DNA of 64,000 nucleotides from Oscheius sp. JU75 (taxonomy: Eukaryota > Nematoda > Chromadorea > Rhabditida > Rhabditidae), in NCBI GenBank assembly GCA_037178855.1, contig JASJZC010000002.1:3224001-3288000 (forward strand). The letters are read 5' to 3'. Of the stretch, positions 34,468-46,650 are shown in pieces (positions within the stretch are counted from its first letter, which is position 1; each line of letters starts with the position of its first letter). The position numbers and the translations under genes are program-made. The notes beneath the pieces were generated by a model, which was not told the origin of the DNA, searched no databases, and was given only the letters and a program-made list of their open reading frames with translations.

Positions 34468-34753
34468 GTTTTACTTTCCAGCAGCCTTCTCTCGTGCCGA
34501 TAGTTTGCTCGGCGATATATATATGGACACTTCGTGACTTTATTCAACAGACTGTAAATTGAGATCATTAACATCTGGAGCAGGTTTCAGTTGGTCGTGA
34601 ACGACGTGTCTGCCCCGAATAGAAGAGCCATCGACGATTTCCGAAGAAACTGACGCCTGAAACTTTTCATCGTCCTTTCGAGCCCACAAATTCTAGTTGT
34701 ATACACGAATTTTCCCACTACTTTATTACGAACTCCAGGTCTTGAGAACCTGG

Positions 34754-36262
34754 TCAGCTGTTTTCCCCCGGTTTTCGTATAGTTGTTGGGATAATGTACT
34801 CAACATGCCACCTGAAGGGTGCCGACAGAAACAGCAGAAGCCATGGATTGCAAAGAGCGACTATGTCGGCTGCGACTGAGAGAGCAAGAACGACGTAGGG
34901 GAACCAGGTTGAAGTTAGCGGGTTTTTCTCGATGGCCAGGATACACTGAACCATATTTTTGGGGGCCAAATATCAGAATACCTGGAAAACAGTCATGGCT
35001 ATGATGCCCAAGGTGAAACAGCAGGAGTAGATGAGGAGATTCGTCTGGATACGAAGAGTCACGGCTTGTTGTTGGTCGAAGAGCTGAAGCGGACTGGTGA
35101 ATAGCTCTAGACTGTATTACCTTCTCTCGTCTCTGTTTCGACAGTACATAAATGGAGATAATGTTGAGAATGAGGCAGGCGATACAGAAAGCAGAGTAGA
35201 CGGTGCAGGAGATCACAGAGTTGAACTGGAATCGATCGTTATCATTGAGTACATCTACTGTTTATCTTGGTGGCCCTGTACTTCCTGTACCTTTTCAACG
35301 GTTTCCAATCTGTCACTTTTCGTGTTCAGACGACTAGCCTATCTCAACATGTCTCGTCAATCTGTCACCTACTTTTGTCTCAATGTGTCGTCCATATCGT
35401 GTCAGAACCCAAAGTCGGGCAAAATTAACCACTGAAAGAGAGTTGACAGTTTCGAAAAGGTCCTGTGAGCTCAAACGGAGAGGCCGTTGAATTTGTTTCT
35501 TCCTCGACTTGCACCCTTGTTACTGTCAACTTGCCCAGATACACCTGCTAAGCAATCAGCCGGGTCAATTCTGATCAATAGTTTCGGGCAGCTTCATCTG
35601 ACCGAGCAGTAAGCGTCATAGAATTTGAATTTGAACTCTCTGGGAATCTATACCTGTTGGTCTGAAGGATCCAGGAGTCTCGGAACAATCTTGTCCTCCA
35701 AAGCCACATATTCCGCCTGTTGAGGCAACCGCATTCCCGCTGGAAGAAGACAGAGCAGAAAGCAGAAGAAGAACATGGTACAAGTTGACTGGGGTGTCCA
35801 CCACTGAAGACATGTTGAAAAAAACACAAGGTTACCCGATTGTGTGAGAGCGGAAAAGTGATAGCTGTCAGCCTGTTCGCTGACAGAAGAAGTTGAGAGC
35901 AGAGTTCGAGGAGACAGCAGAAGTGACTGAGAATGAAGCCGACCTTGGCCAGCCAGGGAATCGAGAGCACAAACTGAACTTTGGTCTCGGAACGAAGAGG
36001 AAGACCTACCTCCCATCGGAGCATTGGGAATCTGAAGGCGACGAGACTGACCAGGACCTGGGCTATGTCCACAGGAGCTGAAACTTTTGGTCATTCTGTA
36101 CTCTTAACTCTTACCTCTCAAGAGGAACAGAGTGTGGAAGGCGGTATTGAACTCGGGATCCTTGTTCCAGATCCTCCTGGCCAGATAGACTTCGATGATG
36201 AGATAGAGGATGAGACTCGGTACGATATAGACCAGCTGGATCAATATGACAAAAATGTTCAT
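34754..36262 (-). CDS. Srg/Srv-like 7TM chemoreceptor
   Basis: Starts MNIFVILIQLVYIVPSLILY (TM1), then YLARRIWNKDPEFNTAFHTL and TM2 VDIAQVLVSLVAFRFPML. TM3 reads ELCSQLLLSANRLTAITFPL, with the nematode-type NRLTAI in place of DRY, then WWTP opening TM4 after a short intron. TM5 is VISCTVYSAFCIACLILNII, TM6 LLIYSCCFTLGIIAMTVFQ, TM7 FPYVVLALSVAADIVALCNP, then WLLLFLSAPFR and a short tail. Introns are about 35 nt except one of about 420 nt between TM4 and TM5 (35222-35641). The start follows AAATTAG/CGCCAAT. The Srg/Srv placement is from motif memory. Confidence 0.82.
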
Positions 36263-36837
36263 ATTGGCGCTAATTTAAGGTTATCCCCGGAGACACATGT
36301 GGCGCTGGAGAGGCAGATGTCGCACGAATGAGAGTGTCACACGCTGACCAGCCGTTTTCTCCGCCTGAACCAGGTCAAAAGTGTATATACGGAATGGAGG
36401 AAAGAAAGAGGCTTTATAGGCTGAGACAAGATTGGCTCCTCTCTAATTTCGGTTAATTAACGCCCTCTCTGGTGGCGTGAATGATGACGAAGATTCGAGG
36501 AAGAAAGCTCTGCAAGAAGGGGAGACAAACAAGCTCTGATCTCTTAAAGAACAATTGTAGGAAAACCAATTTTTTTGCTCATTTGTACAGTGGTCAAGTG
36601 GGAAAAGCTTCTGAAATAGGGCATTGAGGGGTGGTCAACTGGAAAAGTAGATGAGTAAGCTAATGGTTATGGTCGAGAGATCAGTTCCTGCGGGGGAAAT
36701 TAGAGAATTTGATTCAGCTTCCCAGTATTTTGTGGATACTTTGAAACCGAAAGGTAGAGAAAAAGAAAGAGAATGCTAATTCTCCAGAAGATCTGTACGA
36801 AGGTTTCAAAAGAAGACAAAATATATCGAATTACATC

Positions 36838-36906
36838 ACATGGGAGTCGAACCCGAGATGTTTTGTTTCGTTGTCGGAGCGCTAACCGACTGAGCTACGG
36901 GGAAAA
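36838..36906 (-). repeat. tRNA-derived relic (same family as 34298)
   Basis: Minus strand: CCCCGTAGCTCAGTCGGTTA with GCGCTCCG (A box) and CTCGGGTTCGACTCCC (B box). The acceptor ends are not complementary and no anticodon stem forms. It resembles a SINE head or decayed tRNA. Confidence 0.5.
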
Positions 36907-38096
36907 ATTCTTGCACGCACTTTAAAAAGTACGTAATGCTGGCATCATGCGCATGCTCACAGAGATGGAGACAAGCTTATTCGCAAAGAAATCAATGGAC
37001 AAGCCCTACCTTAATTTTTTTCAGGTTACACACTGACAGATAACTCCTACTTCCAGTGTCCTAACCATAGAACTACTTCGAAAGTCTCTTCCTAGGAAGT
37101 CGAACGAGAGAACAAGGAAGAGCGAGGAGCTGTTTACCGGCTTCAAATTACTCGTATCTCTCTCTGCGAGAAGAAAGAGATGAGCCAATTAGATGGAGAA
37201 GCTACCGCGTACCGCACAGAATAATTCATAGACAGCCAGAGGTCATTATTAGCAACAAAGACGTGAGCACAAGATGCAAAGACCCAAAGACGGCACGGGA
37301 TTGACCATCGGGTCCAAGAGCGTCAGTTCATTTGCATCTCCAAACAGAAGACTAGGAGAGAGGTTTGTCTTGAAATTCGAGACGAGATTGGGGAGCAGAG
37401 AAACGGAATTCTGGGTTGAAATTCCAGAGTAACAACTGTCTTCTATCAATGCCGCAGCACCACAATCATGGTTCCAGACAGTTCTACTTGGTCTCAGCGA
37501 GCAGAGGCGACGTCGAAACTGTTTGGCTCTGGTAGCTCTTAGGTGGCCATAGGTTTTTAGGCTACCCAAGATTTTCAGACGGCATAAATGCAAATTATTT
37601 TAGGCGTCCCCTAACTTCTTCAGGGGTTTGGAGAGAGGAATGGTAGCGGATTCTGTAATTTTGTAAACAAAATGAATGTTAGTAAGCCACGTAGTTCTTC
37701 CACTTGCGAGGGCTCTCCTGTCATAAAAAAAAGAAAGATTTGAACTGTATATTTGTGGCAACCAAATTGGTTACGGGGGCCAAAAAGTTTAGGACGCCTA
37801 ATATCTACCAGAGTCATGGGCCGGCTAAGAGCCACCAGAGCTAACTGTTTTGGCTAAACCGACGACTAATATGTAACCGCGGTACACGAAAAACGAAATT
37901 ATCCTGTTACTCGGACTCACGTTACTGCAAACTCTGATCTTCATATGTCTACCAGTACTCTGACATGAGTCATTAGTCCAGTCTACTTCCGTATCCGAAC
38001 ACAAACAACACGTGCCACACTCGACCCACTTCCGAAGCAGGAAGACGGTCAGTCTCTGTGTCTCTTTCGACGCCTTTGCTCTCTGATTCTTTCAAA
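36907..38096. other. Intergenic, no supported gene
   Basis: A 114-codon minus-strand frame (37249-37593) has no recognised domain or splice support. Sequence around 37755-37800 (GGGGGCCAAAAAGTTTAGGA) resembles 18698-18716 (GCGGGCCAAAAGTTTAGC), a weak dispersed repeat. Confidence 0.4.
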
Positions 38097-40911
38097 ATGC
38101 TAGACCAACTAATTATTTTACTCTTGCCATGGATCGCCATAGCTGGGACAAAGAACAAGCCGATGCACATCTACCTCAAAGGTCAGTCCCAAGGATTACG
38201 GTAAGAGAGTACGTTTTTAGATCTCTGTCCACCCGGAATGCTACCTTTGACTGGAACAAAACATGTTAGAACTTGTGACGATCTCTGTCCCCTGGACGCT
38301 CAATGCATTCAGGTTCATTTTAATTCTCTCCGACACATTCTATAATTCTTCCGAACGGATAGCGCGTGTCTTTTGAGCGTCTCTCCACACAGCGCTCGTT
38401 CTCGGCACATGTCACATGCTTGCAGCGGACATCTGGAAATATACAGTTTTGGTTGGAAAGTAGACCTACCCTTGTACTCGACCTTGACACAGTTCACACG
38501 GATCTCATCACCAGTCTGTTGACTACAGAAGTAGCCGAAGGGACACTTGATCTGGTCGCAGGTGACCGGACCTAAATTTATTGTATAACTAACTGTTTTC
38601 TGAACGTCTTACGGTAGGAGTAGATGATCAAAGGAAGTGTAATAAGCAGGAACAAGAGCTGAAAATGAGTTGGAGTTCAGTTAAAAAAGCAATCAAGCTA
38701 GGCAACATTTCTTTTTGGGGGAAAGAACTGATGGTTCTCCGTTATAAACAAGTTTCACACCATCATCGGGTCCCACAACGGACAGTTTTCGAGGTCGGCG
38801 AGCCTTCTGTTAGACATCTGGCACACAAGCGTCTGGCCGACTTTTATGGAACTCATAGACTCTTGGATTCTCGGCCACTTACATTTCTTTCTCATCATGC
38901 CAAACACAACTTCTTGGCTGAGTATCTAACGCAGACATGGTATTTTTAGCTCGTACAACGACATTTTAAAGGACTGTGGATTGCAATGTCTTGTTGAATT
39001 TACCAGAGCCTGATACCTTAAAGAAAAGAGGTGGACTCACCAATCTCATGGTTAGGAAGATGAATAGCCATTTTTACAGAATAGTGCTCCTTTTCAACCG
39101 ACCAGTCGTGAAAGGACTATTGTCTTACCGCCACGAATCGCTATGACTAACGGAACCATTTTCAGGGCATCTGTTGCGTCAATCCACCTACCTGCGTCGA
39201 CTTGACTCACATGTACCGATTCTCTCTAGAGCTTTTTTTAAAATCTTTTTTTCAGACACTCGACCCACTTCGCCTGCCTTCCAAATATCAAACAGAACTG
39301 TCCGACTGAGACGAAATGTGTTCCGAGCAGTCGAATAGGGATGAGTATCTGCTGTTCGTTGAAGAAGCTCCCAGTCAATCGACAACCTCTTTCCGCCTCG
39401 GACAAGAACGGCGTCTGTCCCGCCACTCATCCCGTGATCAGTCATGAGAGCAATCAGATCCGATTGTGCAACACCTGTAATGATGGGTTGGAGTCAAGAG
39501 TACAAAGATAGTAGCAGTTCAGGATATGTGTATCCTTCCGCAAGTCCGATGTTTCTGTCTGCTGTCAGTCCTTTGCCGCTCTCTGTGGGCCTGACAGTGT
39601 AGTCGAAATGGACGGAGTCCTGGCCCGAGACTGTACCAGAACACCCTGTTCTCAAGGGTCAGTCTCATGTCTCTTTGTCCCTAACTGGTAGTCCCACAGG
39701 TTCGAATGTTCCTTGACTATCTCCGGATCCCGAGTCTGTTGTTCTCTCGCTCTCTGTAGCTCCGGAGTCCGCGCTCGAGCTGTCTGTGCCGGAGGATGTA
39801 GGAAGAACGAGCAGTGTGAAGAGATCAATGAACAGAGATGGTGCTGTCCGAAGCTGGAGACCTGCCCGGATGGGAAGAAATCGTAGCTCTTTGTCTTTCC
39901 CAGACTCACTCAAATCTTCAGGAACGGGAAGACATGTTCTCTGTCTAACACCAAATGTTCTCGAGGCTACGAGTGCATGCAAAGCGAGGAGGGTAGCTCG
40001 TGGTTGTGTTGTAGAAGTAGGACTTCAAAGACGACAGTACCTCTTCTTATAACCACAACAAGTATGGCGACAACCACGTAGGTTTCCTGTCGCTTCATGC
40101 CCTTCTACAATCTTTGTGCCAATCTCGCAATCCTACCTAACCTTTCCCCTGAGCTCATTCCATTTTATCCAAAGTCTCTTTTTAGATCTTCGAGCCAATC
40201 ATAATATTTCACAGTAAACCTTTCCAGGCTCACTCTTGACATTTCCTTGTATTATCAGTACCCTCAACATACAGGGCTGGACTATGCCTTACTCTCCTCA
40301 TTCTTCCCCGTCTCAAACTTGATATGCCACTTTTCCTGGCAAGATTACTTTAACCTGTTTACCGACCTAATACCCACTAGAAACTTCAGAGAACAAGAAG
40401 ACCCTCTCTGCGACAATGGCGAGTTTCCACTGATCGAAGACGACGAGTACATGTCCTGTCCGGAAGAGGGATCACCCTGTCCCCGAGCCGGTTTCGTTTG
40501 CCAAACTGCATCCAACGGACACATGTTCTGCTGTCCGATTCCTGAGGATCTCGAGGTTACTACGATGACCACGAGATCGGTAAAAAGAGGCCGAGGAAAA
40601 CAGTCACTTGCAAAGATTTTCAAGGGTAAGTATGGCATTTCCTCTTAGAACCCCGTTTTCAGAGATTACAGCAATTCCTCTAATAACCATGGACCCAGGC
40701 AGTGGTCCTCCTTCGTAAGTTCCATATTTTACTCATTCTTACTCAATTAAGATGTCTCTTTGGTCATGTCGCTGCCCGAAATCCTCTGAACAACGAGATC
40801 AGACGATGTGGTGGCTTCCTTGACTTTAGCTGTCCGTTCGGCTTCGTCTGTCAGCCCTCGACCTCGACTGCCGGCTTCTTGTGTTGTGCCAAAGTCAACA
40901 AGAATGTCTAA
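38097..40911 (+). CDS. Secreted multi-repeat cysteine-rich protein (lustrin-like repeats)
   Basis: Extracellular protein. Signal peptide MLDQLIILLLPWIAIAG. Exons: 38097-38181, 38221-38312, 39166-39209, 39256 onward, to the stop at 40909-40911. At least six Cys-rich units share the spacing C..C...C......CC: CDDLCPLDAQCIQGICC, NCPTETKCVPSSRIGMSICC, a unit ending SDVSVCCQSF, CRKNEQCEEINEQRWCC, then CSRGYECMQSEEGSSWLCC, CPRAGFVCQTASNGHMFCC and CPFGFVCQPSTSTAGFLCC. This resembles nematode lustrin-type Cys-rich repeats of unknown function, possibly cuticle, matrix or protease inhibition. Thr-rich linkers separate later units. The 38313-39165 intron contains an antisense gene. Some exon edges between 39470 and 40390 are approximate. 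Confidence 0.72.
38320..39049 (-). CDS. Small secreted cysteine-rich protein, nested antisense
   Basis: About 88 residues: signal peptide MRLLLFLLITLPLIIYSYR, then TCDQIKCPFGYFCSQQTGDE, VNCVKVEYKDVRCKHVTC and AENERCVERR, ending CVGEN. Exon 1 is only 9 nt (39041-39049), intron 38659-39040, a second short intron near 38579-38616, and a 37-nt intron 38433-38469. The whole gene sits inside one intron of the opposite-strand Cys-rich gene. Eight cysteines in CxxxxC-type spacing recall trypsin-inhibitor-like or lustrin units, and the CPFGYFC motif echoes CPFGFVC in the host gene, suggesting common origin. Function unknown. Confidence 0.62.
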
Positions 40912-41092
40912 CAAAACACATGTTTAATGAACACCCAATAACATCTCAACCGGTCAATATTCCATGGTTCTTTGATACGAAAAAAAAAACAGATGAGAAA
41001 CTATATCACAAGGGGGTAAAAAAAATTCGGGATTCTACCCAAAACTAGACAGTCTACGATAAAGAAAAGGGGTAACCTTTGCCTATTTGGTC

Positions 41093-44000
41093 TTCGTCTT
41101 CTTGCTCCAGCCGTCGGAATTCTGTTTTTGAGAAGAAGGAGCCCGGGGTTTTGCGATATCTTGATGGCTCAGAAAGGGAGCCGAGGAGAACATGTCCGGC
41201 CTGGAATTTGAGACAAAATGTAGGCTAAATTTCTCTGTTAGCATTCAATATGGAAAATGTCCTTTTGCGTCTGTAACTTTGTGGAAAATCCAATATTTTA
41301 CGATATGGGATAGCTATAAAAGACAGGAATTTTATAAGACAAATTTAGTACTTTTCAGCCAGAAATAGTTACCATTTGACTACTGAAACGATACAAAAAA
41401 AAATAACAACATACGGTGTTGGAAGACCCGGAGGCGGAGTGACATGCTCAAATCCGGGCGGCGGAGCAAATGACAATCCAGGAGGCGGAGCTGCAGTTGT
41501 TGGAGTAGGCGGCGTGGACAAGCCGGGGGGAGGCGCAACTTCCTTCGTCGGCGTATTCCTGGCAACTTCAGTCGGCATCGAGGAGAGCGGGAGCGAATGG
41601 TCAGTTCCAAGAACGTTGGACAGGGAGAGACCGGTCAGGGCGCTGACAGAGTTGAGTAGCCACTGAAAAATGGAGAGTTTGGAACGTTTCTGGAGCGAAT
41701 TGCTGTATAAATAGCTTCTCGACAGCATGCGATGATTCAGTGGAATATTTCTCACTGGAAGTCCTTTAAAATCACGGCAAAAACGATTCAAAGTTTACAC
41801 ATTCTCGTTTTTTCTGGACCTGAATTTTAAAGGATTGAAAGTATAAAGGGTCTCGCAAGGAATCTGGTTACAGAATTATAGTATTACGGTACTAACAGCG
41901 ACTAGAAAAACAGGCCACAGTGCCAGGATTATAGGTAGATGACCAACCGAGAGTCCTGTTGATTGTTGAGGCTCGGGTGTCGGTGGTTTCGGATCCAGCT
42001 TTTTCGTCGTAGATTGAAGGGAGGGAAAATCGGGAAGTTTCTGAAATGTTTTGCTTTATAAACTAGTAGAAAAGTGCCATACTTCCTTGGGTTTCGGCTC
42101 CTTTTTCTCTTTCTTCTTGTTATTCTTCGCCCTGTTGTTATTAGCCTCTACTGACGTGTTCTTCTCCCGTAAAACCGTCTCTTCCTTTTTCTTGTTCTAA
42201 ATTTGCCCTTTTATCCAACAATCCACAAAAAGCTCACATTGCGACTGGACTCGGCGGAGCTCACTCCTGAACTGCTGGCAATGTCGTTCATCAGAATGGC
42301 CTGCATTTCAAGATCCTCGTCCGGCTCGACCATCATCTGCTCCTGGATCTCGCGCATCGTCTCCTCCTGCTGCAGCTCGCGGGCCTCTTCCATCTTCTTC
42401 TGCAGCTCTCGTCGCTGCTTCACAGTCAGCTTTTTCGCGTAGGGAATGTCCTCCCAGGTCTCCTGGACCGGCTGATAACTCGAGGCCGGCGTGGTGACGG
42501 ATCGCTCAGGCAGAATGTCCGGCTGCGCGAGTTTTTTCTTTTTCGGCATCACCAGGCCCGTGATGGCGCTCTGAAAACGTAGTTTTGAGTCGAGAATCAT
42601 TGAAACTTTGTAAAGTGACCTAAAATTTGGCAGAAAATCATAAATCGTATCGGAAAATGATGTAAAGAAGGAGATGCTCCAAAATGCTTGCACAGATCTT
42701 TCGGCTTCTAGTTTCGTTAAAATTTTTGCCATCTAGTACGATTTCTACACAAAATATGACATCAATCAACGAAATTTCGTGAGGATTTTTTTGACCAGAA
42801 AGAGACTACAAACTGCTTTAAAAACATGAAAAACCTTCTCGTTAGCTACTCTTCTAGCTCTGCTGGCGGAAAAGGCAGCAACTGACCTTTCCGTGAGCCT
42901 TAGCTGCCCAGTTCGTCTGCGACGACAAGCCCGTATAGGCATTGGCCGGCAGGGACGGAAAATCTTCGGAAGGAATCGGACTGGGCGGCTTCCTTGGCTG
43001 GACCTTGGTCTGCTGACGGACAGCTTGCTGCTTCGGAGGAGGAGCGAGGACACTGGCCGGCAATTGTGGCCTCGAAGCCGAAGCTGCCCTTTCATCATCA
43101 TCAATCACCTCAAAGTTTCCCTGAAATCTTACTTTTAGAGAGACGGAGCAATAATTTACCGTATGCTGTCCCCAATTGGAACTCTGCTGCTGTTGCTGGG
43201 AGCCTTTTCGGCCTCCGAGGGACGGGAAATCTTCGGCTGGTTTCTGAACACATTTGTATAAGAAAAACAACGAGGAAAAGCGTACCTTGGGAGGTTGCTG
43301 TGGCTTGGGAGCAGCAGCAGCGGCTCTTCCCGTCTTGTTCAAACGAGGGAACTGCTGCGGGACGACTACTTGAGGAGCGCTGCTCTGCGTCGAGCCTTCC
43401 AGACCTCCAGGCAGCGAAGGAAAGTCCTCCTGACGGGCCGAATAGGACGATCTACCATATCTTATTGTTATATTTCGGGCCTGAGCCGAGGGGACGACAA
43501 TAATTTCCGTATTCGGCCTAGGAGGAGGCTGCTGAACGGGCTCGGCCGGCACAACAGCAATTCGTTCATTCGGACCTCCCTGGAATCGCAGGCCTTGATC
43601 CCGACGCGTTCTTCCGTGTCCGATAACCTGGCGGTCGTTGTACTGGAAGTCGAGATGCATGCTCTTGCCAGAATGCTGAGTCTTGTGTAGATTGAATTCG
43701 ACCTGGGTCGAGAAGGCAATTCCGACGTTGCGACAGCTCTCGTGCTCACAGAGGAAGTGCTTCGCCTTATAGTGTTTCAGCAGCTCCTCGTGCTTCCTGA
43801 AAAATTGAGCTCAAGTTTTAGGCTTTAATATTTGTTAGAAGTGGCCGCCCAAAGCACAATCGGCTAGAATCGAATGCCCAGGTTCGATTCCCGAGGCCAC
43901 TGAACGTGTTTGCTATTTCATAAATCACTTGGAGAGTCCTTTAGGTCGACCATATTAAACTGCTCAGAAACACCGATTTCCGTCACATTAGAGCTCCCTT

Positions 44001-45216
44001 TTGACGTCAAATTTAAGCTATAGAGGTAAAAACCTACCCGAAGAAATGATTGGTCATGGTTCCATCGGCCTCGCAGAACTGGCAATAGAAGTGGTCTTTC
44101 CGCAAATGACGATATTGTCCATCGGTATCGAAGAAGCGCTGCTCACAGAATAGACAAGACGGATGGCCTCGTTGACTCTTGTCGTCCACATCGCCTTCTC
44201 TAATGTGATGCTGTAGATTCTGCCGGTTGTAGGTCTTCCTCTCCCTAGATAATTCTATTCACAAAATCCGAATAAAGTCCCACCTCGAGAACAGGTTCAA
44301 GTTCTCCGTGCAAATATTGCAGTAGGTGAGCTGATGCGCGTTGGACATGTGCATGCGGAGCGCGTTGAAGGTGTTGAACTCGAGACGTTCGCCCTCGGGA
44401 GTCTTGCAAATCTTGCACACGTGGGCCAGGTACTGTTCGTAGCGCTCGCCGACGTCCTTGTTCTCGAAGCGGATGCCGAAACGGTCCTCGGCCGGATGTC
44501 CGTGCTTCTGATTGTCCAGGGAGCAGGTCTCCAGACCGTTCGAGGCGAACAGAAGAGATACCTGGAATTTTTTTTATCACAAACTTATTTTTCTTTAGAT
44601 TTACAGCTGGCTTGTCCTAGAGCTTGTTTTAATAACAAATTGTTTAGAGTTTAGCAACTAGACTGCTGTTATAATCTTGACTACCCATGTATTTCGTTAC
44701 GTAAGCTGTTACAATTCAAAAACACAAAAGGACCAAACAGAACTCACAACTTCGAGTTCCTGTCTGCAGACCGGACAGCCCTTCTGTCCGTTGAGGACGC
44801 GAATACGAAGACAACACTCGATGCAGATCGGATGACGGCATTCTCCGAGCCCGAAGATGTCGCACGGCTTGCAACAGATCACGCAGTCGTCTTTGGCCCC
44901 GTTGGAGGACTTGATGTCCGAAAAGTTGCTCTGAAAGAGAATGAATACAAAGAAGAGAAAAGGGAAACGAACATGAATGTCGCTGATCATCTTCTCATAC
45001 TTTTTCATGTCAACCTTGTGGCTTTGCTGATGCCTGGGGATGTGGCGACGATTTTGCGAGCCTCCTTGCTCACTTTCTGAAGCTGCTTAGTCAGAAAAAG
45101 AACCGGAAAGTAGACAAACCAGCATGATTCCTGTGTCCATGTTGGTTATCACGTCTCTGATTCGGTTTCTTCTTGGCTGGCTTCTTTTCCGAAGCTGTCG
45201 GCTGATTTTCTGACAT
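41093..45216 (-). CDS. znf598: E3 ubiquitin ligase ZNF598 (ribosome-collision sensor)
   Basis: Ubiquitinates 40S proteins (eS10/uS10) on collided ribosomes to start quality control. Starts MSENQPTASEKKPAKKKPN. The N-terminal RING is CVICCKPCDIFGLGECRHPI, CIECCLRIRVLNGQKGC and PVCRQELEVV, the ZNF598 form. C2H2-like fingers follow: HVCKICKTPEGERLEFNTF, LTYCNICTENLNLF, HPSCLFCEQRFFDTDGQYRH, FYCQFCEADGTMTNHFF and HFLCEHESCRNVGIAF. The C-terminal half is Pro/Gln-rich with repeated EDFPSLP/EDFPSLGG motifs, then YAKKLTVKQRRELQKKMEEA and PPPGL repeats near 41430-41560. Domain order fits the family. Some C-terminal exon edges (41200-42240) are approximate. One intron (about 43799-44038) holds a tRNA-like relic. 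Confidence 0.9.
43846..43904 (+). repeat. tRNA-derived relic in ZNF598 intron
   Basis: GTGGCCGCCC at the 5' side and GAGGCCAC at the 3' side can pair as an acceptor stem, with B-box-like AGGTTCGATTCCCGA between. The D arm and anticodon arm are shortened (total about 58 nt), so it is a truncated tRNA-like unit. It lies antisense to the host gene. Confidence 0.4.
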
Positions 45217-46650
45217 TTTCAAACTGAAAAACAGCTACTGTTATGCTAAAAGAAGATCTAAGACACAAGAACGAGGAAGAAAATGACAAAATATGGCTGA
45301 GAAAGGCTTTGTAAAGCCTCCATCCGGGTTGTGCAATTGACCGTCGGGCGACGACTCATGATGTCATTTGGCTAACAGTCCTTTAAATGGGCAGTTCGAG
45401 TAATTCTTTCACAACAAAACAACACATTTTTATAAGAGAACCAGCAAGGAAATAGGGGAAACATTGGCAGAAAGATGGCAAACAGTTAAACGCATATTTC
45501 AGCATGGCGTGCCTATTGTATTTTTTTCGCGCGTTGCGTACAAAAATCCCCGCCGCGAACAAAAATTTTCCTGAATGTTCCCCAAGCTTTCGAAGTCTCT
45601 GATTCCAAACTTGGATAAAAGGCTTGTGAAGCTGTTTTTCACAACCACTTTCTCACATTAAAGAAGGATAAGTAAAACACTTTTAGAGCTTTTTCCATCG
45701 TTTTAGACATCAGCAACGTGTCCAGCGTGGTCGAAAATACCAGAAAACCTCTCCAGAAATTTTCGCTTTGGCGGGGTTTGAACCAAGAACCCTCCCCGGC
45801 ATGCGTTTGTAAAGCAACGATGATAACCACTCGGTCATTCACTCGTTCTCCTAATGTAATTTACTATAAATCGCGTAGTGTAACGAAACTTTTTTCGACT
45901 CTGGTCCTATGGATGGTATATGCAGGTAGTACTCAACGAGTGTTATCGATACATACCAAAATTACCCGAAAATATTCACTAGCTGAGGTGCGACGGGCGT
46001 AACTTGCCAAAAAAACCTGGAGGAAAATGGTTGAATTTCGTTTTCTAAGTGGCATAATTTTGTAGAGCTCAACGAGTACAATTACGAGTTCAACACAGAT
46101 CCGAAAATTAATTATTCGTTGCCGAGCTACAGCGATTTGTAAATCGAATTGAATTTATCGTTTAAATTTCCCGCCAAAATTAGAAAAGGGCGTTAATGAC
46201 ATTTTCGATGCGACGAGCAGGTATTTTTTACGTACTTTTCGCTAATTTCGACTGAAACAAGCGGCGAGGGCAGCCCGAGGGTGCATGGTTCTGACGCCTT
46301 AGAACATCCAAAAGTCTCCAATAGCAGCACATCCGCCTAACCCTAGTATATATATATATGATATTTATGTTCCTTTTGGCATTCTATTATTGTTTTATAG
46401 GAGTGCGCTTTTAGCACTTCAAGATTTGGACTCCAATAAAGCTGTTGTCTGACTTCGCCCTCCCGTGTTACAACAGGTTAGCAGCAACTTTTGAACACTC
46501 CTTTGCGCAAGTTTAGAAAACTGTTTTCGATCTGTGGCGAAATACAAGTCGTTAAACGCAGCTGCTAACATATTTAACAGCTGCCAAATAATCACTGTTT
46601 TGAACCAGCTGCCATTGAGACTTCCCACGCTGCAGTTCTCGTTCTCAGAG
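45217..46650. other. Intergenic with one tRNA-like relic
   Basis: The minus strand near 45770-45842 shows A-box-like GACCGAGTGGTTATCATCG and B-box-like TTGGTTCAAACCCCGCC with a longer middle, as in Leu/Ser-type tRNAs. Stems do not close cleanly. A short (TA)n tract lies near 46347-46360. No supported gene. Confidence 0.4.

Noticed and set aside
37249-37593. 114-codon minus-strand frame
   Set aside because: Uneven composition, no domain, no splice support; kept only as an intergenic note.
38017-39271. 16-nt match ACACTCGACCCACTTC at 38017 and at the start of the exon at 39256
   Set aside because: Too short, and no flanking similarity extends it; treated as chance or a tiny duplication.
43295-43749. 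Frames on both strands within ZNF598
   Set aside because: Alternative-frame reading of the Gln/Pro/Ser-rich ZNF598 tail.
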